From Promicromonospora sp. Populi (GTDB lineage: Bacteria > Actinomycetota > Actinomycetes > Actinomycetales > Cellulomonadaceae): a DNA stretch of 64,000 bases. Positions 47,250-58,694 of this stretch are shown here, in pieces. The DNA lies in the NCBI RefSeq assembly GCF_041081105.1, contig NZ_CP163528.1, forward strand, positions 124,001 through 188,000. The letters are read 5' to 3'. The position numbers and the translations under genes were made by a program. Under the pieces are notes generated by a model that worked only from the letters and a program-made list of their open reading frames with translations, did not search any database and had not been told where the DNA came from. Positions within the stretch are counted from its first letter, which is position 1, and every line of letters begins with the position of its first letter.

Positions 47250-50200
47250 GTGCACCTCAAGACGCTCACGCTCCGGGGCTTCAAGTCCTTCGCGTCGGCG
47301 ACCACCCTCGAGCTGGAGCCGGGCATCACCTGCGTGGTGGGACCCAACGGCTCCGGCAAGTCCAACGTGGTCGACGCGCTCTCCTGGGTCATGGGCGAAC
47401 AGGGTGCCAAGTCCCTGCGCGGCGGCAAGATGGACGACGTCATCTTCGCGGGCACCTCCGGCCGCGCCCCGCTCGGCCGCGCCGAGGTCGCCCTGACCAT
47501 CGACAACACCGACGGCGCGCTGCCGATCGACTACACCGAGGTCACGATCTCCCGCACGCTGTTCCGCAGCGGCGGTTCCGAGTACGCGATCAACGGCAAC
47601 AGCTGCCGCCTGCTGGACATCCAGGAGCTCCTGAGCGACTCCGGCATCGGCCGTGAGATGCACGTGGTGGTGGGGCAGGGCCAGCTCGACGCCGTGCTGC
47701 GCGCGACGCCGGAGGAGCGCCGCGGCTTCATCGAAGAGGCCGCGGGCGTGCTCAAGCACCGCAAGCGCAAGGAGAAGGCGCTCCGCAAGCTCGAGTCGAT
47801 GCAGGGCAACCTCGCGCGGCTGGGCGACCTGACCGCCGAGCTGCGCCGGCAGCTCGGCCCGCTGGGCCGCCAGGCGGAGGCGGCCCGCAAGGCGCAGACG
47901 GTGCAGCGCGACCTGCGCGACGCCAAGTCGCGCCTCCTCGCCGACGACCTGGCCCAGCTCACCGCCCAGCTCGAGCAGGAGCGCGCGGACGAGCGGTCCC
48001 TCCGGGAGCGCCAGGCCGAGACCGAGGCGGCCCTGACCGAGGCGCGCGGCACGTTGGCTCGCCTGGAAGCGGCCATGTCGGCCGAGTCGCAGCAGGTCAG
48101 CCAGGCGGGCGACACCGTGTTCGCCCTGTCCCAGACCCGGGAGCGGCTGCGCAGCCTGCAATCGCTGGCCGGGGAGCGGGCCCGCCTGCTGGGCACCGCC
48201 GAGCCCGCGCACCAGGGCCAGGACCCCGACGACCTCGAGGCGCAGGCCGCTCGTGCCCGCGCGAGCGAGGAAGAGCTCGTCACCGAGGTCGAGATGGCCC
48301 ACGAGATCGTGGAGACCGCCGTCGACACCCGGGCCGAGGCCGAGGCGGCCGCCCAGGCCGCCGAGCGCGCGCACGCCGCGCTGCTGCGCGCCGCCGCGGA
48401 CCGCCGCGAGGGTCTGGCCCGCCTGGCCGGCCAGGTCGCCGCTCGGCGCAGCCGCGTCGAGGCAGCGCAGTCCGAGCTGGACCGGCTGCGCGACGCCCTG
48501 CTCCAGGCCGAGGAGCGTGTGGAGGACTCCTCGCGCGATCTCAGCGCGCTCCAGACGGAGGTCGGCGGCGGGCTCGACGGCGACGGGGAGAGCCTCGACG
48601 TCGCGCACGAGGCGGCCTCCGAGGTGCTCGAGCTGGCGAAGGCCGAGGTGCGGCACCTCCAGGAGCAGGTGACGACGGCGCAGCGGGACCGCAGCTCGGC
48701 GGAGGCGAAGGTCGAGGCGCTGGAGCTGAGCCTGGACCGCAAGGACGGCGCCGGTACGCTCCTGGCCGCCGACCAGGCGGGCGTGCTGGGCTCGGTGGCC
48801 GCGCTGCTGGGCATCGAGGCAGGCTTCGAGGACGCGGTAGCGGCAGCGCTCGGCCCGGTGGCCGACGCCGTGGCCGTCGCGGGTGTCGACGAGGCCGTGG
48901 ACGCCCTGCGGCTGCTCCGGGACGAGGACGCCGGCCGCGCCAGCCTCGTCGTCGGTTCCGACCGCAAGGCGTCGGGCGACGCTGTGACCCGCCCGGCCGT
49001 CACCCTTCCCGCCGGTGCCCGCTGGGCCACGGACGTGGTGCAGGTGGCCGGGCCGGCGTCGGCCGCGCTGCTGACGATCCTGCGCGACGTGGTTGTGGTG
49101 GACGACTTGGCGCGCGCCCGCGCGCTGGTGCGCGACGAGCCGGTGGTCGCGGTGACCCGCGCCGGCGACCTGCTGGGCGCCACGCGGGCCTGGGGCGGCT
49201 CGGCGGCCGCGCCCAGCGTGCTGCACCTGCAGTCGGCGCTGGCCGAGGCGAAGGCCGCCCGCGACGAGGCGGCGGCCCGCGAGACGGACGGCTCGACGCA
49301 CCTGGAGCGCGCGCGGGCCGAGCGCACGGCAGCGCAGGAACGGTACGACGACACGGCCTCCCGACTGGGGGAGGCCGACGCCGCGCGTGCCGCGGCCGCC
49401 GAGCAGCTCGGTTCGCTGGGCGCGGCCGCGCGCGCCGCCCAGGCCGAGGCCGACCGGCACCGTTCCGCCCTGGCCGAGGCGCAGTCCCGCCGGGCGGAGG
49501 ACGAGATCGAGCTCGAGGCGCTCGTCGAGCGCATGACGATCGCCGAGGAGGAGCCCTCCGACGACGAGGGCTCGGTCGACGAGGTACAGGCCCAGCGCGA
49601 TGCCGCCGCGGCCGCTGCTACCGCGGCGCGCGGTCGGGAGACCGAGGCCCGGCTGGCGCTGCGTACCGCGGAGGAGCGGGCTCGCGCGGTCTCTGGCCGG
49701 GCGCAGGCGCTGACGGCCGCGGCCGAGCAGGAGCGTGCGGCCCGAGCGCGGGCCGCCGAGCGCGAGGAGTCGCGCCGTCAGGACGCGTCGCGCGCCGTGC
49801 TGGTGCAGCAGGCGGTCGCGGTGGCGCTGGAGCAGATCGCACGGTCGGTGGACCGTGCGGTGGCCGACAAGGCAGCGGCCGAGGAAGCCCGCGCAGCGGG
49901 CTCGGAGCAGCTGGTCGCCGTGCGGGGGAGCGTGGAGTCGCTGACGGGCCAGCTGCGCGAGCTGACCGACGTCGCGCACCGGGACGAGGTCGCCCGCGCG
50001 CAGCAGGTGCTGCGCCTGGAGCAGCTGCAGACGCGCGCGTCCGAGGAACTGGGCATGGACCCGGACGTGCTGATGGAGGAGTTCGGCCCGCACCAGCCGG
50101 TCCCGGTCTACGAGGGTGAGGCCGAGGTACGCGGGCGCAAGCGCCGCGCGGTGGTCGAGCGCGACGACGAGGGCAACCCCATCCGCTACGAGGGCGACCC

Positions 50201-51086
50201 TGCGCTGCCGCGCGGCGCCGCGGCGCGTGAGGACGCCCTCATCACCCGGACGCGTGCCCTGCACGAGGCCGGGATGCGGCCCGACGACCCGGCCGCGACC
50301 GCGGTGATCGTCGCGGCGGCCGGTGCCGAGCCGGAGGAGGGCCCTGCCGAGGACGAGACCGGCCCGAGCGAGGAGACCGCTCCCGGAGAGCCCAAGCCGG
50401 ACCGGCTGGTCCCGTACGTCCGCGAGGAGCAGGAGGCCCGGCTGGCCAAGGCCGAGCGCGCGCTGTCGCGGATCGGCGCCGTCAACCCGCTGGCGTTGGA
50501 GGAGTTCGCGGCCCTGGAGGAGCGGCACCAGTTCCTCGTGGACCAGCTCGGGGACCTGAAGAAGTCCCGCGAGGACCTGTTGCAGATCGTCGACGACATC
50601 GACGAGCGGGTGCAGCAGGTGTTCGCCGAGGCGTTCCAGGACACCGCGGCCAAGTTCCTCGAGATCTTCCCGCGCCTGTTCCCCGGCGGTGAGGGCAAGC
50701 TGACGCTCACGGACCCGGACGACCTGCTGACCACGGGCATCGAGGTCGAGGCGCGCCCGGCCGGCAAGAAGGTCAAGCGGCTCTCCCTGCTCTCGGGCGG
50801 CGAGCGCTCGCTGGCAGCCGTGGCGTTCCTCGTGGCTATCTTCAAGGCGCGCCCCAGCCCGTTCTACATCATGGACGAGGTCGAGGCGGCGCTCGACGAC
50901 GTGAACCTCGGCCGGCTCATCGAGATCTTCAAGGAGCTGCAGAAGGACAGCCAGCTCATCGTCATCACGCACCAGAAGCGCACGATGGAGGTCGCGGACG
51001 CGCTCTACGGTGTGACGATGCGGGGCGACGGCGTCACGACGCTGATCAGCCAGCGGATGGGCGACCGCGAGACGGTCACCGCCTGA
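47250..51086 (+). CDS. smc: Chromosome segregation protein SMC
   Basis: 1278 residues from GTG 47250. The ATPase head is split: Walker A VVGPNGSGKSN (29-39) at the N-terminus, signature LLSGGERSLAAVAFL and Walker B FYIMDEVEAALDD at the C-terminus. Between them are two long Ala/Glu/Arg coiled coils and a hinge near residues 500-650 (GVLGSVAALLGIEAGFEDAV). An acidic insertion (GPAEDETGPSEETAPGE) near residue 1040 is typical of actinobacterial SMC. It works with ScpAB to compact and resolve chromosomes. TAGGCT six bases before GTG indicates a leaderless start. The long opposite-strand open frame (46485-51128) is a shadow. Confidence 0.97.
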   Translation: MHLKTLTLRGFKSFASATTLELEPGITCVVGPNGSGKSNVVDALSWVMGEQGAKSLRGGKMDDVIFAGTSGRAPLGRAEVALTIDNTDGALPIDYTEVTISRTLFRSGGSEYAINGNSCRLLDIQELLSDSGIGREMHVVVGQGQLDAVLRATPEERRGFIEEAAGVLKHRKRKEKALRKLESMQGNLARLGDLTAELRRQLGPLGRQAEAARKAQTVQRDLRDAKSRLLADDLAQLTAQLEQERADERSLRERQAETEAALTEARGTLARLEAAMSAESQQVSQAGDTVFALSQTRERLRSLQSLAGERARLLGTAEPAHQGQDPDDLEAQAARARASEEELVTEVEMAHEIVETAVDTRAEAEAAAQAAERAHAALLRAAADRREGLARLAGQVAARRSRVEAAQSELDRLRDALLQAEERVEDSSRDLSALQTEVGGGLDGDGESLDVAHEAASEVLELAKAEVRHLQEQVTTAQRDRSSAEAKVEALELSLDRKDGAGTLLAADQAGVLGSVAALLGIEAGFEDAVAAALGPVADAVAVAGVDEAVDALRLLRDEDAGRASLVVGSDRKASGDAVTRPAVTLPAGARWATDVVQVAGPASAALLTILRDVVVVDDLARARALVRDEPVVAVTRAGDLLGATRAWGGSAAAPSVLHLQSALAEAKAARDEAAARETDGSTHLERARAERTAAQERYDDTASRLGEADAARAAAAEQLGSLGAAARAAQAEADRHRSALAEAQSRRAEDEIELEALVERMTIAEEEPSDDEGSVDEVQAQRDAAAAAATAARGRETEARLALRTAEERARAVSGRAQALTAAAEQERAARARAAEREESRRQDASRAVLVQQAVAVALEQIARSVDRAVADKAAAEEARAAGSEQLVAVRGSVESLTGQLRELTDVAHRDEVARAQQVLRLEQLQTRASEELGMDPDVLMEEFGPHQPVPVYEGEAEVRGRKRRAVVERDDEGNPIRYEGDPALPRGAAAREDALITRTRALHEAGMRPDDPAATAVIVAAAGAEPEEGPAEDETGPSEETAPGEPKPDRLVPYVREEQEARLAKAERALSRIGAVNPLALEEFAALEERHQFLVDQLGDLKKSREDLLQIVDDIDERVQQVFAEAFQDTAAKFLEIFPRLFPGGEGKLTLTDPDDLLTTGIEVEARPAGKKVKRLSLLSGGERSLAAVAFLVAIFKARPSPFYIMDEVEAALDDVNLGRLIEIFKELQKDSQLIVITHQKRTMEVADALYGVTMRGDGVTTLISQRMGDRETVTA

Positions 51087-51243
51087 GTCTCGCCCTGAGC
51101 CCGAGCCCGAATGGGTTATTTTTCGCACCCTCGGACAAAAGCGTCAGGTGTGAGGGATTTCTCCTGTCCCGCACGCGCGTGTTGTGCGGCGTGTCGCGTC
51201 GCTCTGGACGGCACGACCGGACAAGACACGACACAATAGGGCT

Positions 51244-51786
51244 ATGTGGTGGTCGGTCATTTTGCTCGTGGTGTGCCTGGTCCTGGCGGTGGGCGTCTTC
51301 GTCGTAGCCAGTCAGATGGACGCGCCCGCGAACAAGACGGAGGAATTTTCGTTCCTCCAGTGGTTCCGGTCCATCATCATCCACCTTCGCGGTGACGCCA
51401 AGCGGCGCAGGGACGGCCGACGCCGCGGCGCCTCCGCCGTCGCGACGCACGCGGTGGGCGCCCCCTCCGTCTGGGTCGGCAAGCCTCCCGTCGTCAAGCC
51501 CGACACCTCGCCGGTAGACATGGGGATGTCGGAGTTCTTCGCCGCGACCATCGAGTCGAAGCCCGGCTACGTCGACGCCGAGGAGCTGACCGACGTCCTG
51601 AACCGGGCTCGGGACCAGGCACAGCGGACCCTGCACGTGCCGCTCGGGACCGTGCCGCTCAGGCCGGCGAACCTGGTCCCCGGCCAGCTGCGGGCGGTCC
51701 GGCCGGCCCGGACCGTGCGGACGGTGCAGAAGGTCTCCCAGGAGACGGCCCCGGCTGCGGAAGGCCCGGCCCAGGCCGCGAGCTGA
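51244..51786 (+). CDS. Hypothetical membrane-anchored protein between smc and ftsY
   Basis: 180 residues from ATG 51244, preceded by CACAAT plus six bases (leaderless type). One N-terminal helix (WWSVILLVVCLVLAVGVFVV) anchors it; an Arg-rich patch (RGDAKRRRDGRRRG) follows, then a low-complexity soluble tail with MGMSEFFAATIESKPGYVDA. I recognise no family. A helix plus basic patch suggests a cytoplasmic tail near the membrane. A weak hairpin with a T-run (about 51106-51122) after smc separates it from smc. Confidence 0.7.
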   Translation: MWWSVILLVVCLVLAVGVFVVASQMDAPANKTEEFSFLQWFRSIIIHLRGDAKRRRDGRRRGASAVATHAVGAPSVWVGKPPVVKPDTSPVDMGMSEFFAATIESKPGYVDAEELTDVLNRARDQAQRTLHVPLGTVPLRPANLVPGQLRAVRPARTVRTVQKVSQETAPAAEGPAQAAS

Positions 51787-51906
51787 GTCCGCGCTAGACC
51801 GTGCGGTGCGAGACGATCACCGGCGTACCCTCACTCCGCTCCGGCCGCCGTGGCCGAGAATTTGAGGGCTCCCACCCCGCCGTCCGCGAGATGAAAGAAT
51901 CGCGGC

Positions 51907-53100
51907 GTGAACGAGCTTCCCTGGATCGAGATCATCGCCGCGTTCGTCGTCCTCGCGGGCGGTGGCGGCCTCGCCGGTGTCCTTGTCGGACGACGCCGGA
52001 GACGGGCCCAGGACCAGGGCGACGGCCTGGCCACCGAGCAGGCGCCGGAGGCGAGGTCGGAGACGGCGGCGGTCGAGCCGGGCGCGACCGGCTCGACCCG
52101 CGAGGCGCCCGACTCGGTCCCCGAGACCACAGGTCCGCCGCGCGCGGTGGTCGAGGCCCCGGCGCCCACCGCGGGCCGCCTGGTGCGGCTCCGCGACCGC
52201 CTCGCGCGCTCGGGCTCGCCGCTGGGCGCCCGGCTGCTGTCCGTCCTGTCCCGAGACGCGCTCACCGAGGACGACTGGGACGAGATCGAGGAGGAGCTGC
52301 TCCTCGCCGACGTCGGTGCCGGCCCCACCACCGAGCTGCTGGAAGCGCTGCGCACCAGGGTCCGCGTGCTGGGTGTTCGTGAGCCGACGGCGGTGCGCGA
52401 CCTCCTGCGCTCGGAGCTCGTCGCGCTCCTGCAGCCGGAGCTGGACCGGACGCTGAAGACCGAACCGACCACCGCGGAGGACGGCACCCACCTGCCCGCA
52501 GTCACACTCGTGGTGGGCGTGAACGGCACCGGCAAGACGACGACGGTCGGCAAGCTGGCCCGGGTCCTGGTCGCGGACGGCCGCAGCGTTGTGCTCGGCG
52601 CCGCCGACACGTTCCGGGCCGCGGCGGCGGACCAGCTCACCACCTGGGGCAACCGCGTGGGGGTGCCGACGGTGCGCTCGGACCGCGAGGGCGCGGACCC
52701 GGCGTCGGTGGCGTTCGAGGCCGTCGCCCGCGGCCGGGACGAGAAGATCGACGTGGTGCTCGTGGACACCGCGGGGCGCCTGCAGAACAAGGCCGGCCTT
52801 ATGGACGAGCTCGGCAAGATCGTGCGCGTGGCCAGCAAGGTTGCCGCGCCGAGCGAGGTGCTGCTGGTGCTGGACGCGACCACCGGTCAGAACGGGCTCT
52901 CGCAGGCCCGCGTCTTCGCTGAGGTCGCGGGTGTCACGGGCATCGTGCTGACCAAGCTGGACGGGACCGCGAAGGGCGGGATCGTGGTGCAGGTGCAGCG
53001 TGAGCTCGGCGTCCCGGTCAAGCTCATCGGCCTCGGTGAGGGCCCGGACGACCTGGCGCCGTTCGACGTCGAGGACTTCGTGGACGGAATTCTCGGCTGA
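51907..53100 (+). CDS. ftsY: Signal recognition particle receptor FtsY
   Basis: 397 residues from GTG 51907. An N-terminal helix (LPWIEIIAAFVVLAGGG) anchors it, then an acidic A-domain, then the NG GTPase. Motifs: G1 VGVNGTGKTTTVGKLA, DTFRAAAADQLT, G3 VLVDTAGRLQNKAGLMDEL, G4 TKLDGTAKGG and the closing VKLIGLGEGPDDLAPF. It receives ribosome-SRP complexes at the membrane; the partner Ffh is encoded at 57003. AAGAAT ends six bases before GTG. Confidence 0.97.
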   Translation: MNELPWIEIIAAFVVLAGGGGLAGVLVGRRRRRAQDQGDGLATEQAPEARSETAAVEPGATGSTREAPDSVPETTGPPRAVVEAPAPTAGRLVRLRDRLARSGSPLGARLLSVLSRDALTEDDWDEIEEELLLADVGAGPTTELLEALRTRVRVLGVREPTAVRDLLRSELVALLQPELDRTLKTEPTTAEDGTHLPAVTLVVGVNGTGKTTTVGKLARVLVADGRSVVLGAADTFRAAAADQLTTWGNRVGVPTVRSDREGADPASVAFEAVARGRDEKIDVVLVDTAGRLQNKAGLMDELGKIVRVASKVAAPSEVLLVLDATTGQNGLSQARVFAEVAGVTGIVLTKLDGTAKGGIVVQVQRELGVPVKLIGLGEGPDDLAPFDVEDFVDGILG

Positions 53101-53407
53101 GCCGGAGATGAACTCGGCTGAGTTAAGGTCTCGAATTCGGCCATGAATTGCCGAACGTCGGCGAAGTGTCCAATATATGAGAACGCTTATGCGCAGACTC
53201 GTTACAGGCGGATACCAGAGGAATCACGATCGGATCACGGTTCGCCTGGATATTTAACCCAATTCGGCTGCGAAATAAGACGTTTACATGCTTCCCGGCT
53301 GCGTCACGCGCTCGTAACCTCCGTGCAGGTCACGCGTAACGGCTTCCCGGGACGGTAGTCGCGGTGGGCCGAGTCAACAGGATCCGGTCCGGGGAGAGAG
53401 GCATCTG
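53101..53407 (+). promoter_or_regulatory. amtB upstream region with two GlnR-like clusters of 11-bp-spaced pentamers
   Basis: 307 bases without a gene, noticeably AT-richer than the neighbours. Cluster 1: GTTAC (53201), ATACC (53212), ATCAC (53223), ATCAC (53234). Cluster 2: GTCAC (53303), GTAAC (53314), GCAGG (53325), GTAAC (53336). The strict 11-base step of GTnAC-like pentamers separated by N6 is the layout of actinomycete GlnR sites, and amtB-glnK-glnD is the classic GlnR target. The match is by eye; the pentamers outside GTnAC are imperfect. Confidence 0.5.
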
Positions 53408-55097
<1,690 letters not shown>

Positions 55098-55117
55098 CCG
55101 GGAGCGCTCACCGTCGT

Positions 55118-56947
55118 ATGACAAGTGACCCGGTGCCCGAGGGCGCCAGGGAGCAGGCGGAGGCCCCGCACCCCACCGTCGGGGTGCGGGGCCTCCGCGA
55201 CGAACTCCTCACCATCGCCGCGGACCTCACGGGTCCGGGCCGTTCGGGCCTGGCCCGCCGGTCCGCCGTCGGGCAGCGGGTCACCGAGCGTCTCGGCGCG
55301 CTGTTCGCCGAGGCGACCAAGGACGTCGAGCAGTCGGGTATCGCCCTGGCGGCCGTCGGCAGCCTCGGCCGGGGCGAGCTCGGCCCGCTGAGCGACCTCG
55401 ACCTCGTGCTCGTGCACGACGGCCGTACCCACTCGGCAGCCGAGCTGCAGCAGGTGGCCGAGCGGCTCTGGTACCCGCTGTGGGACTCGGGGGTCGACAT
55501 CGACCACGCGGTGCGGTCGCTGAGCCAGTCCCGGCAGGTGGCGGCCAGCGACCTCCCGGCGGTGATCGGCTGGCTGAGCGTGCGGGCGGTGGCGGGCGAC
55601 GCCGTCGTCGTGCACCGGGCCGCGTCTGCAGTGCTGACCGACTGGCGCGCCGCCGCGCGGCGGCGCCTGCCCGAGCTCATCTCCTCCACGCGCGACCGCG
55701 CGCAGCGCGCAGGCGAGCTCGCCTACCTCATCGAGCCCGACCTCAAGGAGGCGCGCGGCGGCATGCGGGACGCGATCCTGCTGTCCGCGCTGGCGGCGAC
55801 CTGGCTCACCGACCGCCCGCACGGCGCGGTCGACGCCGCCTACACGCACCTGCTCGACGTGCGCGACACCCTGCAGGTGGTCACTCGGCGGCGCACCAGT
55901 CGCCTCCTGCTCGCGGACCTCGAGGAGGTCGCCGAGCGCACCGGGTACGACGACGGCGACGAGCTGCTGGCGAGCCTCGCCGAGTCGGGCCGCGTGATCT
56001 CCTACGCGCTCGACATGACCATCCGCCGCGCCCGGCAGTCGCTGTCCCGCCCGGTGGGCGTGGGCAAGCCGATGATGGTCCGCGGACGGCGCACGCCGCC
56101 GCGCCTGCGCTCGGTGGGCGACGGCCTGGTGGAGCACGACGGCGAGCTGGTGCTCGGCGTGGGCACACGGCCGGCGTCGGACCCGCTGCTGCCCCTGCGG
56201 GCCGCGGCGACGGCGGCGCGGACCGGGCTCGTGCTGTCGCCCGTGACGATCCAGAGCCTGGAGCAGAGCCCGCCACTGCCCGAACCGTGGCCGCCGGCTG
56301 CGCGCGAGGCCCTGCTCGCCCTGCTCGCCGCCGGGCCGGCGCAGATCCCCGTCTGGGAGGCGCTCGACCTCGCCGGGGTGGTGACCTCCTGGTTCCCGGA
56401 GTGGGCGGACGTGCGCAACCGGCCGCAGCGCGCCGCGATCCACCGGCACACCGTGGACCGGCACCTCATCGAGACGGTGGCGGTGGCCGCCCGGCTGCGG
56501 CGTCGGCTGCCGGAGCTCGCACCCGGCGTCGGGCAGGGGACTGGGCCGGACGTCGGGGTGGGCGCCGGCGACCTCCTGCTGCTGTCCGCGCTGCTGCACG
56601 ACATCGGCAAGGTGCGCGGCGCGGCCGACCACTCCGTCCAGGGCGCCCGGCTGGTGCCGGGCATCCTGGCCCGCGCGGGCTTCCCACCCCAGGTGGTCGA
56701 CGACGTGACGCGGCTCGTGCGGCACCACCTCACGCTCGCCGACCTGGCCACCCGGGCCGACCCTGACGACCCGGCCACGCTGGAGACACTCCTGGAGGCG
56801 GTGGACCACCGGCGCGACCTGCTCGACGTGCTGCGCGCCCTGACCGAGGCCGACACCACGTCGCTGGGGCCCAAGCACTGGACAGGCTGGCGCTCGCAGC
56901 TCGTGGACGGGCTGACGGAGCGGGCGCGGAATTTGCTCACCGGATGA
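55118..56947 (+). CDS. glnD: [Protein-PII] nucleotidyltransferase GlnD, short form without ACT domains
   Basis: 609 residues from ATG 55118. The nucleotidyltransferase site is [21 protein letters not shown]. The GlnD middle region has [20 protein letters not shown]. The HD domain follows with [19 protein letters not shown] and VRHHLTL. It ends at [14 protein letters not shown], where other GlnD proteins (about 690-890 residues) continue; the two C-terminal ACT domains that sense glutamine are absent. Only 55 bases remain before ffh, so they are not simply frameshifted away. It should add and remove AMP (or UMP) on GlnK Tyr51, but its glutamine response is uncertain. Confidence 0.93.
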   Translation: MTSDPVPEGAREQAEAPHPTVGVRGLRDELLTIAADLTGPGRSGLARRSAVGQRVTERLGALFAEATKDVEQSGIALAAVGSLGRGELGPLSDLDLVLVHDGRTHSAAELQQVAERLWYPLWDSGVDIDHAVRSLSQSRQVAASDLPAVIGWLSVRAVAGDAVVVHRAASAVLTDWRAAARRRLPELISSTRDRAQRAGELAYLIEPDLKEARGGMRDAILLSALAATWLTDRPHGAVDAAYTHLLDVRDTLQVVTRRRTSRLLLADLEEVAERTGYDDGDELLASLAESGRVISYALDMTIRRARQSLSRPVGVGKPMMVRGRRTPPRLRSVGDGLVEHDGELVLGVGTRPASDPLLPLRAAATAARTGLVLSPVTIQSLEQSPPLPEPWPPAAREALLALLAAGPAQIPVWEALDLAGVVTSWFPEWADVRNRPQRAAIHRHTVDRHLIETVAVAARLRRRLPELAPGVGQGTGPDVGVGAGDLLLLSALLHDIGKVRGAADHSVQGARLVPGILARAGFPPQVVDDVTRLVRHHLTLADLATRADPDDPATLETLLEAVDHRRDLLDVLRALTEADTTSLGPKHWTGWRSQLVDGLTERARNLLTG

Positions 56948-56976
56948 ACTAGAGCGCTACCTGGATGAACTAGAGC
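56942..56976. repeat. 14-bp direct repeat at the glnD/ffh junction
   Basis: GGATGAACTAGAGC occurs at 56942-56955 and 56963-56976, a 21-base step (two helix turns). The glnD stop is inside the first copy. The ffh -10 (TACGCT, 56991-56996) follows, so the pair could be an activator or repressor site or a slipped duplication. Confidence 0.6.
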
Positions 56977-57002
56977 CGACTGGTCTCGATTACGCTAGGC
57001 CC

Positions 57003-58640
57003 GTGTTCAATTCCCTGTCCGACCGGCTTACCTCGACGTTCAAGAACCTGCGCACGCGGGGCCGTCTCTCCGAGGCGGACATCGACGCGACCGTGCGGGA
57101 GATCCGCCGCGCCCTCCTCGACGCCGACGTCGCGGTACCAGTGGTGCGCGAGTTCACCGGCGCGGTGCGCGAGCGCGCGCTGTCGTCCGAGGTCTCGGGG
57201 GCGCTGAACCCGGCCCAGCAGGTCGTCAAGATCGTCAACGAGGAGCTCGTCGACATCCTCGGCGGGGCCACCCGCCCGCTCACGCTGGCCAAGACGCCGC
57301 CGACGGTCATCATGCTCGCGGGCCTCCAGGGCGCCGGTAAGACGACCCTGGCGGGCAAGCTCGCGTACGCACTGAAGGGCCAGGGGCACACCCCGGTGCT
57401 GGTCGCCGCCGACCTGCAGCGCCCCAACGCGGTGACGCAGCTGTCCGTGGTCGCGGAGCGTGCCGGCGTGCCGGTGTTCGCGCCGCACCCGGGCAACACG
57501 TCCGAGGCCGACGACCCCGCGGCCGACGCGCCCCTGGTCGGCGACCCGGTCGCCGTCGCCCGGGACGGTGTGGCGTACGCGAAGGACCGGCAGCACGACG
57601 TGGTGATCGTCGACACCGCCGGCCGACTCGGCATCGACGAGGTGCTGATGCGGCAGGCGGCGGACATCCGCGCGGCCGTGAACCCGGACGAGGTCCTGTT
57701 TGTCATCGACGCGATGATCGGCCAGGACGCGGTGAACACTGCCAAGGCCTTCGCCGACGGCGTCGACTTCACCGGCGTCGTGCTCTCCAAGCTGGACGGC
57801 GACGCCCGCGGTGGTGCCGCCCTTTCGGTCGCCAAGGTGACCGGCCGGCCGATCATGTTCGCGTCCACCGGCGAGAAGCTGACGGACTTCGAGGTCTTCC
57901 ACCCCGACCGCATGGCGAGCCGCATCCTCGACATGGGTGACGTGCTCACCCTGATCGAGCAGGCCGAGAAGGCGTTCAACGCCGGCGAGGCCGAGAAGAT
58001 GGCGCAGAAGCTGGCCACCGGCCAGGACTTCACGCTGGCCGACTTCCTGGTGCAGATGCAGCAGCTGAAGAACATGGGCTCGATGAAGAAGATGCTCGGC
58101 ATGATGCCGGGCATGAGCCAGATGCGCGACCAGCTCGACCAGTTCGACGAGCGCGAGGTGGGCCGCATCGAGGCGATCATCCACTCGATGACGCCGACCG
58201 AGCGTGACAACCCGAAGATCATCAACGGCTCGCGCCGGGCCCGCATCGCCAAGGGATCCGGCACCACCACCACGGCCATCAACCAGCTCCTGGAGCGTTT
58301 CGAGAACGCCCAGAAGATGATGAAGCAGATGGCCAAGGGCGGCGGTATGGGCCCGGGCGGGATGCCCGCGATGCCGGGCGGCCCCGGCATGGGTATGGGC
58401 AAGAAGTCCCGTGGCAAGACGCTGCCGCCGAAGAAGGGCAAGAAGGGCAAGTCGGGGAACCCGGCCAAGCGGGCCCAGCAGGAGCAGGAGGCCATGCAGC
58501 GCGCCCTCGGCGGTGGCGCCGCCGCCAAGCCGGCCGCGTCCGCGGGCTCCGCCTTCGGCGTCGCGCCGAAGAAGGACGAGGCGCCCGACCTGAGCAAGCT
58601 CGAGCTCCCTGCGGGTCTGGAGAAGTTCTTGGGCCGCTGA
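57003..58640 (+). CDS. ffh: Signal recognition particle GTPase Ffh (SRP54)
   Basis: 545 residues from GTG 57003. N domain FNSLSDRLTSTFKNLRTRG; G domain with LAGLQGAGKTTLAGKLA, DLQRPNAVTQL, VIVDTAGRLGIDEVLM and SKLDGDARGGAALSV; the Met-rich M domain binds signal sequences and 4.5S RNA (GSMKKMLGMMPGMSQM; SRRARIAKGSG). The C-terminus has a Gly/Met/Lys low-complexity stretch (GGGMGPGGMPAMPGGPGMGM) and ends LELPAGLEKFLG. TACGCT plus six bases precedes the GTG (leaderless). Partner of FtsY. Confidence 0.97.
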   Translation: MFNSLSDRLTSTFKNLRTRGRLSEADIDATVREIRRALLDADVAVPVVREFTGAVRERALSSEVSGALNPAQQVVKIVNEELVDILGGATRPLTLAKTPPTVIMLAGLQGAGKTTLAGKLAYALKGQGHTPVLVAADLQRPNAVTQLSVVAERAGVPVFAPHPGNTSEADDPAADAPLVGDPVAVARDGVAYAKDRQHDVVIVDTAGRLGIDEVLMRQAADIRAAVNPDEVLFVIDAMIGQDAVNTAKAFADGVDFTGVVLSKLDGDARGGAALSVAKVTGRPIMFASTGEKLTDFEVFHPDRMASRILDMGDVLTLIEQAEKAFNAGEAEKMAQKLATGQDFTLADFLVQMQQLKNMGSMKKMLGMMPGMSQMRDQLDQFDEREVGRIEAIIHSMTPTERDNPKIINGSRRARIAKGSGTTTTAINQLLERFENAQKMMKQMAKGGGMGPGGMPAMPGGPGMGMGKKSRGKTLPPKKGKKGKSGNPAKRAQQEQEAMQRALGGGAAAKPAASAGSAFGVAPKKDEAPDLSKLELPAGLEKFLGR

Positions 58641-58694
58641 CGGCGGTCGGCAGGGCGTGTCCACAGGGTGAGTCGGGGAGATTGAAGGAGCCGG

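Noticed and set aside
49618-49842. Short proline/arginine frames inside smc coiled coil
   Set aside because: Low-complexity shadows of the coiled-coil coding sequence.
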